From Holothuria scabra (Eukaryota; Echinodermata; Holothuroidea; Aspidochirotida; Holothuriidae): a DNA stretch of 64,000 bases. The translations under genes were made by a program, and so were the position numbers. The stretch spans positions 10,902,922 through 10,966,921 of the forward strand of contig CM074185.1 of NCBI GenBank assembly GCA_037179385.1, in the 5' to 3' direction. Under the pieces are notes generated by a model. That model was not told the origin of the DNA. It was given only the letters and a program-made list of their open reading frames with translations, and did not search any database. Shown piece by piece: positions 58,401-64,000 of this stretch. Every line of letters starts with the position of its first letter. Within the stretch, counting starts at the first letter, position 1.

Positions 58401-61400
58401 AGCCAGTCCTGTGGACTGCAGGGGTTTATGGCAATGGTATTTCTTGCCTACTGTAAGAGATTACTAAAGGGTGGACTTGCAATATGTTTGAACTGTATTT
58501 GAAACTAAATTTAAACTTTAAATTTGGCTAGAAACAATATTTGACCTTCCCTTTTGTCAAGTTCATGCAATACAACAAATTTTTGTTGTGTTGTTAAATT
58601 TCATCATGTAAGTAAGTAATCTTCGACTTTTGAAGCTGCTGGAAATGTTAAGTAAAACTGTACGAAATTGTTAATGTTCAAAAAATTTTGCATTGTTTAT
58701 TTTTGTACTAGTGAAGCTCTTTACCAGGGATATACTTCTTTCAAATAGACCTTGTGCATTGATGACACACTGACATCATGATTCATTCTTTTGGCATAAC
58801 AACTGAACACATGGCCACAGGCATAAGAATTTGCCCTGCACCTGTAGCCGACTATGCAGGAATTTGAATGGTTGACAAATCAGCTGTCTCCATTTGTGTG
58901 CGTCGGTTTGTTTTGCCCCCAAAGGAGGGTGTACTTTACTCTCTGTGACATCATATGCACAAGGTCTATACATGTGTTATGTGAGATTTGGTTGAAATTT
59001 GGTATATGTATAGCACATGGACTTCCTATACATGGACAGAGCATACTGCACTGTACATTGTCTCTACCATACGTATGAGAAAAAGTGCACCAAGATGGCC
59101 GTCTGCTATGGATTTGTGTGGAAGCTTGGACTTGCTCAAGTATACTCCCATATTTTGCCAAGAAGGTTGAAATATTTTCGAAATATGACAAGCGAGGGTC
59201 AAAATCACTTCATGTGTTGCAGGAATATGATATTCCTCCCCATTCAAGTTTAACTTTTGTTTAAAATATTACAGAGTCGTCCTCAAATCAGACAATTTAT
59301 AACTTCACAGCGCCCATCTTGGTGCGCCTTTTTTTGTCCCAGACAGTAGCGACCATCTACAGATAGGACCTACGTGTTACATGCTCTGTCCAAGTGTCCA
59401 TGTATATAAGTCGGTGGTATAGCATTTTCAAATATTTTACTCTGTGCCATTTTCAATTACAGGAGATTGGACATCATTTGTGGAAAGAAGGTTGCAGAAT
59501 CATCTTCCAATGACAATAATGCAGGAGTTGTTACGTCATCCACGACAAACTCAGTTCATGATTCAGGAACATCAGATGGGAACAATAATCAGGCCAAATC
59601 TAGTGGACAGAATGCAAATAGAGGGCAGCAGAGAAACAAGGAGAATGGACGAGACAAGAGTGGGTCATCAGAGTTAAGATGTATGCAGCAGTTTGCTTCA
59701 TGTAAGTTACTACAAACAAACAGTAAAGTTGATTCATTTAATTTTCAGTACTGGTGTATGCTTGAATACCTCTCCTCTCTAATAAGTGTCCTCGTCAATA
59801 ATGAGGGCCTAGGCTACAAGTCTATACATAGACTCAAATCTTACACTTAGGTCACAATAAAACCATGTCAAAACCACTTTACCATTCAAATAGCTTGTAT
59901 TTTGATCCATGATGAAGTTTCCAAACCACAAAATAACAATTAAAAAACAACAAATTTTTTTAAATAGAATGAATACCTCTGCTATGTATCTTTCTATGTA
60001 AACCTTGACCTTCGCCAGCCGAGGCAATGAAATTGAACCTTATAGAATGAGGTTATACAGGGTATCCTAAGTAAGATAATATTTTAGAATTCATAGGCAC
60101 ATAAAGAACAAAATTTCCTTTACGCAGCAATCCACAGGTTTTCACATTTGTAACCCTCAATGGCTTCTCCTCTAGATGGTAAACTTTCCATTCGTTTGTA
60201 TTACATGCCTCGTTGTTCATATAAACAACTGCACAACAGGCAGTCTGTTCAAGACAACTCTTCAAAATGTTGTCACTAATTGACCTGTCTTCTCTTTGAG
60301 GTCAAAACTGTTCAAAAATTGAATTAATTTGTGAACTGGAACCTATACATTTTAATTCTGTTGTGCTGTTCTGTTATGCAGTTGTGGGTAGGGATTGTCT
60401 GCTCATGGGATGGTTTATGTAATTTTTGTTTGTTATTGGTTAGTTAAGTTTTCTTTCCTTTTTCCTTGTTCTCCTTTTAGTGAGTGCACTCTCCACAAGC
60501 CTTCGGCTTTTACTAGTTGCACTTCCTTCCACTCTCATTTTATCTTCTGTAATTTTGTTGAACTATGTTATTGTATATACTTGAGTGGTGAAACAAATAT
60601 ATGAAATGAAATATATGAAATGAAAATTCCCTTTGTTTGCAAAAATTAAACTTAAATAAAAAATTTACTGCTTTGTAGTATCATCTAAACTACAATTTGC
60701 AAACTAGAGTTCGTAAAAAATGAAAGGTTTGAGGTTTTGTCAGTGTAGTTTCTTTAAATATTTTCTGCATTTTGTTTTTGTGTAAAAATGTTGAGTCTTT
60801 GAAGCTATTTCAAGTCTGCTCGTTAATTTGCATAAAGCTAAGCATAGTTAGTGGCTACTTATATGACACTGCCAAGCTTTGCTTTTCCTTTTTTTCAGTC
60901 ACCATGGACAGTCAACGTGTCAAGTTTGTTCCTATCAAAGAGGCAAAAGAAATAACACTTCCAAATAGATTTAGAGTGAGGGCAAGGGTCATCTGTTATG
61001 TGCCCAAAGAAGTGAAAGACTTTGTACATCTTCACTGTCCAGCATGTAATCACAGGTAAGAATTGTAAAATGAAATGCTGCTCTCAGTATATCAGGACTT
61101 TTTGTAAGCAACCTCAAAGAAAGAAAAACATTTCTGTATTTAAAAACAGAGTCATTACTTTAAAGTGTACCTCAAGTGTAGAAATATGAAAATACATACT
61201 TGCGATGTTGCAAAGTGAATCTTATTCATCTAACTCCCATTGTCATAGCTTGATTCATTGTTGGGATGTTAAATGTTGAAATTTATTTACTTAAATCCAA
61301 ATAGTCCATCGCAAAATTATTTGTGACTTTCTTGTTGAACAACTCACATTACTAGCTTTGTTTCCCTTTGAAATAAAAACATCTTTAAATGACCTTGGAC

Positions 61401-63196
61401 ACTTCCTGTTTGCTTGCTTAGCATTTTGTTTTCACGCTTTGGCTCAAGTAAGTTCGACAAAACCCCCCCCGACAACCTGGAGCTAGTGAAAAATGACTCG
61501 GACAAGTGAACTGCTCAATATTGTAGCCCGCCGCAATATTGTAGCCCGCCGGGCAAGCAGCACAGAAGTCTTCTTCGCATAGAAATTCAATGGCTAGATA
61601 ATTAGATATGGACTAACTGCACATTCATGCAGGCAAGTAGGCTTTGGGAATCCCTAGCCAGATGGGCAAGTGATGAAAAATGAATTTGTCAAAGCCTGTC
61701 AAGCAGTAGGGGCTTTCCAAAACATAAATAAATACAAAGACTGCAGTCACTCCACTATGGATTCTACAGTATTATGTGATTGGCTCTTGAGAGTCATGTG
61801 ATTAAAATTTTCTCTCTCAGTCGTGATATTTAATCAGAATTTTTTGTTGGTTTTCTTTGAATATGCAAGATAATAGAAGGATACTTGGAATGAACATATG
61901 AAGGAGAAATGTGTGACATTTCGTTGATGTTTTGGAAAAGATTTGGTGGACTGCTTAAAACCTAGAAGGAACTGCTTGACTTACCTTGAATTTATGCAAT
62001 AATGAAGTCCTAAAATATTTTAAAAGGTACTTTGAAGAGAAATAAGTTGAAAATTGTGAGATTTGGCTAATGCTTCAAAAAAAGTTTTGGGGGGTTACTC
62101 TTGACCTTTAATCATCATGTTGGAACCTTTTCTTTCTTGTAGATGTGGCCTTTCTTTCATGGAGCAACAAACGCCTGCCTCTCCAGTCCTATCTCAGTCG
62201 AAGGGTGGGAAAAGTCCCCTACACAAGGGAGGGAAAAGTCCAGTTGCATCAACTTCTGTCGTTTTACGTCAGTCGCCAAGACTTAAAGCTTTGAACAGGA
62301 TCAGAGACAGAAAATGTGGGGATAGAGGTGCCAGGAGAAGGGTGCTACAGCCCACCATGCAAACAGGGTCCAAGAGTCCTGTGGGTCCTAGAGCTTTTAA
62401 CAAAGTCAACAATGATATAAGCTACCAAGAGGCTGATTCTAGTCAGGAAAGGTATGATTTCAGCATTTTGATTTTTTTTTTTACTTTTTTTTTGGGGGGG
62501 GGGTTGTATGTTGCTAAATAATGTTTTATTAATTACTAACATGCCCAGCAAAGCACCAAAAAACATTCAAATCCTCTTAAGAAAATTAGACTTTAATTTA
62601 AAGAATTGTCCAATTTGGATTTTGGTGACTAATACACACAACTTTGAGATTTTTTTTATGAGAGAACTTTCCCTAAGTTAGAGATATAACATCTTAGTTG
62701 TTGGGGCAACCGATCAACATTGAAAGTACATAAACGTATTTGGAGTTTGTGATGAAACTGGAAAATTTCTTTGCAGAGGGATCAACTTGTGCTCCATCCA
62801 CCCCCTACCCCACCAGCCACTGCTTTCCACCTAACACCATTACCAAATGACCACTTCTCTTTTGGTAAGTCAAGATACATTGCACTGCTTTTATAACACT
62901 CCACTCCTGGTAATCTCATTTTCTGTCTGTGTTGCAGCAACTCCTGTGATCTTAAAAGGAAATCACCTGGAGGTACCCCTGAAAAGCCAACACTGACTAT
63001 GAAACTAAGATCTTCAAAGGAATCTTCTCCCAAGAGACAACGGACTGATGAAGGATTGTCCAATTCCCAGTCAAGTAATGAGTACTGGACAGGTAACAAC
63101 TCAGACCAATATCAAATGCTTGATAAGACAAGTGACATGTCCATTGATAGGTACCTTATGGAGCCAGACATGAGTACTAAACAGCACCAGATATGA
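34290..63196 (+). CDS. POT1: POT1, telomere single-strand-binding protein, with an extra N-terminal OB-like domain and duplicated OB2 (18 exons)
   Basis: POT1 is the shelterin subunit that binds the single-stranded telomeric overhang. Exons join to 3,045 bp in one frame, about 1,014 residues if the TGA at 63194 is used. Domains: OB-like N domain (about 40-127), S/T/A/P linker (128-206), OB1 (207-338; KFFKPPY, GDIVRFHRLK), OB2a (339-495; YFDLICQV, KVWDGTK, GTSFGRG), acidic linker (495-536), OB2b (537-694; YFDLTCQV, NVWDGTK, GTSFGKG), polar linker (694-773), OB3 start with LHCPAC (774-826), then a Lys/Ser/Pro-rich region. OB1 aromatic residues matching human Phe62 and Tyr89 (from memory) are present (LIFN, VVTY). 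The human protein is about 634 residues with a single OB2. The C-terminal OB3 remainder and TPP1-binding insert are not seen and may lie past the window. Identity of the gene is firm; the 5' and 3' ends are not. Confidence 0.93.
34455..34535 (-). mobile_element. SINE family A fragment (POT1 intron 1)
   Basis: The reverse complement reads ATAAGCAATGGCATGCGGGT, then CCCACAACTGGAAAAAGGGC, matching the middle of SINE family A. Head and tail are missing. Confidence 0.5.
34588..34692 (+). repeat. (TG)n-rich microsatellite
   Basis: About 105 bp of TGTG/TATG/TGCG dinucleotide-type repeat directly before the 145-bp tandem array. Confidence 0.9.
34695..36770 (+). repeat. POT1: 145-bp tandem repeat, about 14 units (POT1 intron 1)
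   Basis: CTTGTTTACA recurs at 34701, 34846, 34991, 35136, 35281, 35426, 35571, 35716, 35861 and 36006 (exactly 145 bp apart, some with point changes). After one 10-bp deletion it recurs at 36141, 36286 and 36431. Units decay at the 3' end. Each unit also carries AGGTCAAAGGTCA and GGGGTCA words. Confidence 0.95.
34801..36398 (+). promoter_or_regulatory. Array of DR1-type nuclear-receptor half-sites inside the 145-bp repeat
   Basis: Perfect AGGTCA-A-AGGTCA is found at 34801, 34946, 35091, 35381, 35526, 35671, 35961, 36106, 36241 and 36386. Single-base variants occur at 35236 and 35816. GGGTCA repeats follow in most units, and in some the spacer makes CACGTG. The motif match is direct; any binding or regulation is inference. 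Confidence 0.45.
36890..36985 (-). mobile_element. tRNA-derived SINE head (reverse)
   Basis: The reverse complement reads TGGTCTAGTAGACATAGCAT (A box-like), then CTGACTCTCAG and GGGTTTGATTAAC (B box-like). It resembles the head of the SINE at 43440. Confidence 0.5.
37020..37172 (+). CDS. POT1: POT1 exon 2: N-terminal OB-like domain, first half
   Basis: Acceptor TTTACCACAG, donor GTAAGA, phase 0 both ends. It encodes DWGVKWVGTTPRRKVVLQEF, then KKINVYLVGHYAKDFDAASV. The alternating hydrophobic strands suit OB strands 1-3. Confidence 0.85.
38285..38490 (+). mobile_element. SINE family B copy (POT1 intron 2)
   Basis: Contains GAATATGCCCATGGTATTTC, CTGCGGGTCATGAGAGGTGA, a TTGAAAATAATTTTAACTTT body, a GTTGGTGTG hairpin and an ATCTAACTAACTAAC tail. 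Shared with the three other copies listed. Confidence 0.7.
38731..38841 (+). CDS. POT1: POT1 exon 3: N-terminal OB-like domain, second half
   Basis: Acceptor TTCATCCAG, donor GTAAGT. It encodes GDTIIVANASVQKS (with G from exon 2), then HSCQLVLVTQNRPDVW. The GD-hydrophobic turn and the final strand complete an OB-like pattern. Confidence 0.85.
38874..39478. mobile_element. Foldback element (POT1 intron 3)
   Basis: The left end TAAACGTAGATGCCAAC and the inner GGAGGGGCAGAAGTG are mirrored by CACTTCTGCCCCTCC and GTTTGGTATCTATGTTTA at 39410-39473. About 90-bp imperfect inverted arms bracket a non-coding centre. Confidence 0.65.
39998..40234 (+). CDS. POT1: POT1 exon 4: low-complexity linker
   Basis: Acceptor CTGTTAG, donor GTTAGT. 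The 79 residues are rich in Ser, Thr, Ala, Pro and Val, for example VSTSTASAATSVVTQAPSVP. Probably a flexible linker between the extra domain and OB1. Confidence 0.82.
40700..40815 (-). mobile_element. SINE family A copy (reverse, POT1 intron 4)
   Basis: The reverse complement contains AGCATAAGCAATGGAATAGG, AAAACAAGCCAGTGAGCCA and CTGTGGCCGGCTTGCCTTGA, matching the body of SINE family A. Confidence 0.7.
41718..41829 (+). CDS. POT1: POT1 exon 5: OB1 start
   Basis: Acceptor CTCTTACAG, donor GTTTGT, ending in phase 1. It encodes YRYTPLKDVKE then VDVYGVVKFFKPPY, the diagnostic opening of POT1 OB1. Confidence 0.93.
42110..42200 (+). mobile_element. SINE family A 3' end with (CTAAC)n tail
   Basis: GAGCTGTAAAACTCAATCTA is followed by four CTAAC-type units. 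Only the 3' part matches the family. The tail resembles a telomere word but is a SINE tail. Confidence 0.5.
42979..43121 (+). CDS. POT1: POT1 exon 6: OB1 middle
   Basis: Acceptor TCTTTCAG, donor GTGAAT. It encodes DYCMVITIFDPS, GLKCLIFNPD and LELGDIVRFHRLK. The Phe of LIFN matches the stacking Phe of human OB1. Confidence 0.93.
43440..43680 (+). mobile_element. SINE family A, near-complete tRNA-derived copy (POT1 intron 6)
   Basis: The A-box-like TGGTATAATGGTACATCTGA and B-box-like CTGGGTTCAGTGCC are followed by a body with GCATAAGCAATGGAGTAGGG, AAACAAGCCAGTGAGTCACA and a 3' AAACTCCATCTAA. The best copy for defining the family. Confidence 0.78.
44130..44312 (+). repeat. About 23-bp minisatellite AAAACCCAACCAAACCCAC
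   Basis: Eight near-identical units with almost no G on the + strand (strongly strand-asymmetric A/C). Frames through it on the - strand encode Gly-Phe-Cys-Trp-Val repeats, which I do not regard as a gene. Confidence 0.93.
44395..44610 (-). mobile_element. SINE family B copy (reverse, POT1 intron 6)
   Basis: The reverse complement has TGGAATATGCCCACAG, CCTGTCGTAAGAGGCGACTA, AAGGGAAACCAAAATTGAAT and the GTGTTGGTGTGTC hairpin followed by ATCTAACATCTAA. The cleanest copy of the CGTAAGAGGCGACTA core. Confidence 0.75.
44693..44988 (+). mobile_element. TTAA-flanked MITE, copy 2 (POT1 intron 6)
   Basis: Bounded by TTAA at 44689-44692 and 44989-44992, with inverted ends AAGGCCCAATTTTCTCATCC and GGTGAGAGGATTGGCCCT. 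It shares internal segments with copy 1, such as AGCCCCTCCCACAATTGTCT and GTACTCTGCATTGTTTGAAT. Confidence 0.77.
45231..45492. mobile_element. MITE-like element with inverted ends
   Basis: Ends TATAGACGAATCCG and CGGATTCGTGTATA are inverted. A second internal pair (GGGGTCCATTAGCC against GGTGATGGACCCC) continues the pairing. Confidence 0.65.
45565..46060 (+). mobile_element. SINE family A copy split by a MITE insertion
   Basis: The head (GCAGAGCATCAGAATCTCAC, GGTCTGGATCATA) lies at 45580-45628. The body resumes at about 45887 (AAGACTTTAAAAATGGAACC) and ends near 46060 with ATAATCTAACC. The intervening 45633-45884 is a separate element. Confidence 0.65.
45633..45884. mobile_element. piggyBac-like MITE inserted in the SINE
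   Basis: Starts CCCTTTATCGTTGT after TTAA at 45629-45632 and ends ACAATGGTAAAGGGT, followed by TGAA, a probably decayed TTAA. Inverted ends are about 15 bp. Confidence 0.65.
46155..46730. repeat. Diverged direct repeats flanking an AAAGGG-rich palindromic patch (POT1 intron 6)
   Basis: 46155-46300 and 46580-46725 share text such as GTGGAAA.TT.TGAGAT.TAGCT and TTTGAAAT. Between them, 46310-46550 contains many AAAGGGTTT or AACCCTTTG words in both orientations, able to form hairpins. Confidence 0.6.
46786..46926 (+). CDS. POT1: POT1 exon 7: OB1 end
   Basis: Acceptor CTTGCAG, donor GTGAAT. It encodes VVTYGSELQGQKGPGFSCVV then FDGDPDSPIEARSTTSNYTI. The Tyr and Gln match the OB1 DNA-contact Tyr89/Gln94 positions, from memory of the human protein. 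Confidence 0.92.
46975..47168 (+). mobile_element. SINE family A copy (POT1 intron 7)
   Basis: GGAGTTTGAGTCCTAACCAG (B-box region), GTCATACCAAAGACTTTAAA, GCCACAAGTGG, CTTGAACCAATTGGTTGAAA and a TTCTAACCTAACCTAA tail. It begins about 50 bp after the exon 7 donor. Confidence 0.72.
47785..48268 (+). pseudogene. Degraded CR1/jockey-like LINE fragment (POT1 intron 7)
   Basis: Conceptual pieces in more than one frame include ANRVLGLLQ, KKAACKSLVRPRLQYC and TELKWPTLEEHRISARLSLL, the C-terminal part of a non-LTR reverse transcriptase related to the element at 26269 (compare RVLGLIKRNF, YKQLVRP, LKHLGLTTLELRRIRGDM). It has internal stops and frameshifts, no catalytic domain, and is not functional. 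Confidence 0.75.
48659..48840 (+). CDS. POT1: POT1 exon 8: OB2a, first exon
   Basis: Acceptor CATTTTCAG, donor GTAAGT, phase 2 end splitting a Leu codon (CT-G). It encodes a helix (VKELRNWAKSG), then GDYFDLICQVVAKS and LYLKVWDGTKCK. Confidence 0.93.
49030..49098 (-). pseudogene. tRNA-like sequence (possible tRNA-Gly-derived pseudogene or SINE head)
   Basis: The reverse complement starts GGAGCAAGTGGTACAGTGGT and ends TTCAAGTCCCAGCTCC. GGAGC can pair with GCTCC as an acceptor stem. A- and B-box-like words are present, and the loop CTTCCAG suggests a TCC anticodon. Stems are imperfect, so I call it a derived copy. Confidence 0.45.
50224..50353 (+). CDS. POT1: POT1 exon 9: OB2a, second exon
   Basis: 130 bp, the same length as exon 13. 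Acceptor TTGTTCAG, donor GTGAGT. It encodes PVKKANVYQSQTAQAQAEIE then LAVDVSIYGKHISYAQSVK. Confidence 0.92.
51511..51668 (+). CDS. POT1: POT1 exon 10: OB2a, third exon
   Basis: Acceptor CCCCTCAG, donor GTTGGT, phase 2 end. It encodes PGDFVRFYNLYVDN, then VLVVLQDGTSFGRGMVVLDQ. Confidence 0.92.
52100..52223 (+). CDS. POT1: POT1 exon 11: acidic linker between the two OB2 domains
   Basis: Acceptor ATGTGGCAG, donor GTAAGA. It encodes QMESPEEDVDEEDIDQPD and a further polar stretch ending SSLHQ. No domain is recognised. A second possible donor (GTATCC after GACCAG) lies upstream in the exon. Confidence 0.78.
52720..53330. other. Probable ancient dispersed repeat in POT1 intron 11
   Basis: Text such as AAGAGAGAATTCCAAAGGCG looks like decayed retroelement 3' sequence, but I see no second copy here. 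Reading frames are short and unremarkable. Confidence 0.3.
53455..53705 (+). mobile_element. SINE family A, copy with best tRNA-like head (POT1 intron 11)
   Basis: GAGTGGTGAGAGCATCTGAC, TTGCAA, and a perfect-looking B box GGAGTTCGACTCC precede the family body (GCATAAGCAATGGAGTAGGG, AAACAAGCCACTGAGACACA). Strong support for a tRNA origin. Confidence 0.8.
54600..54810 (+). mobile_element. SINE family A copy (POT1 intron 11)
   Basis: GGGGTTTGACTCCTGGTTGA, AATCATACCAAAGCCATTAA, GCAATGGAGTAGGGAAAACA and a GACTAACTAACTGA tail. It ends about 15 bp before exon 12, contributing to the acceptor region. Confidence 0.72.
54824..54981 (+). CDS. POT1: POT1 exon 12: OB2b, first exon
   Basis: Acceptor TTGTTAG, donor GTGAGT, phase 2 end splitting a Leu codon exactly as exon 8 does. 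It encodes PVPDVDDDPNVV, GQYFDLTCQVIKVV and INVWDGTKMN. Confidence 0.93.
55418..55808. mobile_element. hAT-type MITE (POT1 intron 12)
   Basis: Ends TAGGGTTGGGCAGTA and TACTGCCCAACCCTA are inverted, with further inverted GGTACGG/CCGTACC-like text. Flanks are CTTTTCAC (55410-55417) and CTTTTTAC (55809-55816), an 8-bp duplication with one mismatch. Confidence 0.85.
56117..56246 (+). CDS. POT1: POT1 exon 13: OB2b, second exon
   Basis: 130 bp with the same phases as exon 9. Acceptor ATCCCCAG, donor GTATAT. It encodes PHRAIDYTDRN and LAVDVCLYDNHMQIGNKIK. The VYDNH-like core is the closest match to human POT1. Confidence 0.92.
57440..57624 (+). CDS. POT1: POT1 exon 14: OB2b, third exon
   Basis: Acceptor TTGTACAG, donor GTGGGT, phase 2 end like exon 10. 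It encodes PGNFVKVKNLHAPRFPP, a Pro/Ser-rich loop, then MVELALHRGTSFGKGVDILE. Confidence 0.92.
58345..58424 (-). mobile_element. SINE family A 3' fragment (POT1 intron 14)
   Basis: The reverse complement reads GGCTCGACTTGAGCCAATAG, GTTGGAAACTGGACCATAAA, ACTCCATCTTAC, the family 3' end. Confidence 0.55.
58425..58620 (+). mobile_element. SINE family B copy (POT1 intron 14)
   Basis: GGTATTTCTTGCCTACTGTA, AGAGATTACTAAAGGGTGGA, CTTGCAATATGTTTGAACTG and a TTGTTGTGTTGTTAAATTTC end correspond in order to the other family B copies. It abuts a reversed family A fragment. Confidence 0.65.
59016..59416. mobile_element. hAT-like foldback MITE, copy 2 (POT1 intron 14)
   Basis: Homologous along its length to 12119-12508, with the same termini and internal inverted block. 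It is flanked by a perfect 8-bp duplication, GTATAGCA, at 59008-59015 and 59417-59424. It ends about 45 bp before the POT1 exon acceptor at 59461. Confidence 0.88.
59463..59701 (+). CDS. POT1: POT1 exon 15: polar linker between OB2b and OB3
   Basis: Acceptor AATTACAG, donor GTAAGT, phase 1 end. It encodes RLDIICGKKVAES, then an Asn/Ser/Gly/Gln-rich stretch with basic patches (NRGQQRNKENGRDKS). Confidence 0.83.
60899..61055 (+). CDS. POT1: POT1 exon 16: start of OB3
   Basis: Acceptor TTTTTTCAG, donor GTAAGA, phase 2 end. It encodes KFVPIKEAKEITLPNRFRVR, ARVICYVPKEV and VHLHCPACNHR. The RVRARV..Y..K...FV.LHCPAC pattern matches the first zinc-ligand segment of the POT1 C-terminal OB fold. Confidence 0.88.
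61490..61700. repeat. Short local duplication and repeat fragment (POT1 intron 16)
   Basis: CAATATTGTAGCCCGCCG occurs twice in tandem at about 61517-61554. AAGTGATGAAAAATGAATTT and TCAAAGCCTGT at 61670-61700 resemble 37460-37510, indicating a dispersed repeat. Confidence 0.5.
62143..62451 (+). CDS. POT1: POT1 exon 17: Cys-containing start and Lys/Ser/Pro-rich insert
   Basis: Acceptor TTCTTGTAG, donor GTATGA, phase 2. It begins CGLSFMEQQTPASP, then repeats of GGKSP, a basic SPRLKALNRIRDRK segment and RGARRRVLQP. No fold is recognised. It is probably disordered and may include a nuclear localisation signal. Confidence 0.8.
62938..63196 (+). CDS. POT1: POT1 exon 18, 3' boundary uncertain
   Basis: Acceptor TGTTGCAG. 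It encodes NSCDLKRKSPGGTPEKP, then a basic SSPKRQRTDEG patch. Reading on reaches TGA at 63194, but two possible donors occur first: GTAACA at 63093 and GTACCT at 63151. The latter keeps phase 2 and falls where a minisatellite begins. The exon may therefore end at 63092 or 63150 with more exons beyond the window. Confidence 0.6.
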
Positions 63197-63640
63197 GTAC
63201 CAGTCAGGAACACATTTATCTGGTTGTATTCAGATAGGTATTTAGACCAGTTATGAGTACTCCCCAAGACCAGTTATGAGTCTTGACAGGACCAGATATG
63301 AGTAATAACTAGGACCAGAATAATTACTACTCAAAATTAGTTAGGAACAGAATTATTTGGCTACAGGCTGGTAGGTAGTTATATACCAGTGAAGAGTCAG
63401 TTCTCTGCAAGATGGTGAATAAGTACTTGACAAGACTAAATATGAATATCCACCAGGACTAGATATGAGTATTAACCAGGACTAATGTGAATACTAAACA
63501 TGATCGGATATGGGTACTCGACAGGACCAGATCTGGGTACTTGACAGAACCAGATAGGAGTTCCATGTAGGGTAGGTGCACTCAGACTGGTAATGAATAC
63601 TAGACAGATCCTCAGTCTCCTGAAGAGTTTTGGTAGGTGT
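63150..63640 (+). repeat. Degenerate about 22-bp minisatellite, GGACCAGATATGAGTACTTG-like
   Basis: Many diverged units with the core ACCAGATATGAGTA run from 63168 to 63570. The array begins within the last open stretch of POT1, so the final residues there (EPDMSTKQHQI) are repeat-encoded. Confidence 0.8.
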
Positions 63641-64000
63641 GTCCAACAGATCACAATTACTTGACATGTTAATTCCTCAGTGAGGTAGTGGGGGGCATAT
63701 AATATAGTTCCTCAACTTATCAGTAAATAATGGAATATTTCATTCAGGGTAGCCCAATCATCAGCATTTTATGAAGCATTAGACTGGTGAACCCTTAGTC
63801 CAATAGCAAGCATTGAAAGATTGATACTAACATGTGAGGAAAGAATGATGAATAGAGACTTTCCCTTTAGTTTTTTTAATTTTCTGTCCTTTTTTCTTTT
63901 TCTTTTTGCTTATTTGTGTTTACTACACAACTACTTTATGTAACTTGCTTTTGTTGTTTTGGGGAGTAGAACTCGAGACAAGCCCCTCAGGGTTTTTTAG
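63641..64000. other. Window end; probably POT1 intron or 3' flank
   Basis: No exon is recognised. A pyrimidine-rich run (63870-63920) is the only feature. If POT1 keeps a full OB3 domain, its remaining exons lie beyond 64000. Confidence 0.4.

Overview
This window is metazoan nuclear DNA. The coding exons are short, bounded by GT/AG introns, and scattered among LINEs, tRNA-derived SINEs, MITE-like DNA elements and minisatellites. The organism looks like a non-vertebrate animal, most likely a marine invertebrate. An echinoderm or other invertebrate deuterostome is my guess, with low confidence, because no species-diagnostic sequence is present. I see no prokaryotic, CRISPR or viral structure.

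Layout. (1) About 1-8.8 kb, + strand: the 3' part of an SLC6 sodium/chloride-coupled amino-acid or neurotransmitter transporter, closest in appearance to glycine transporters. Nine exons encode TM4-TM12 and the C-terminus; the 5' part lies outside the window. (2) About 8.8-31 kb: a repeat-dominated intergenic region. It holds several MITEs, two nested DNA-transposon assemblies (one TAGCCCTTGAACAGG-ended element inside another, and a third inside a 3-kb TTA-flanked Harbinger-like element), a 5'-truncated CR1/jockey-like LINE and a foldback element. Three exon-like open stretches at 15.3-16.8 kb may belong to an unrecognised gene. (3) About 31.3-33.7 kb: a second, 5'-truncated LINE. (4) About 34.3-63.2 kb, + strand: a POT1 (protection of telomeres 1) gene with 18 recognisable coding exons and introns packed with repeats.

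The most interesting object is the POT1 gene. Its exons join in one continuous frame to about 1,014 residues, against roughly 634 in human POT1. The order of parts is: an extra N-terminal OB-like domain, a Ser/Thr/Ala/Pro linker, the canonical OB1, an OB2 domain, an acidic linker, a SECOND OB2 domain with the same intron positions and phases, a polar linker, the start of the zinc-containing OB3, and a Lys/Ser/Pro-rich insert. The rest of OB3 and the TPP1-binding region are not seen and probably lie beyond position 64000. Intron 1 carries a 145-bp tandem repeat in which at least ten units contain a perfect AGGTCA-A-AGGTCA direct repeat, the DR1 nuclear-receptor half-site arrangement.

The two genes have no evident functional link. 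The rest of the window is a readable record of transposition, with target-site duplications, nested insertions and interrupted SINEs.
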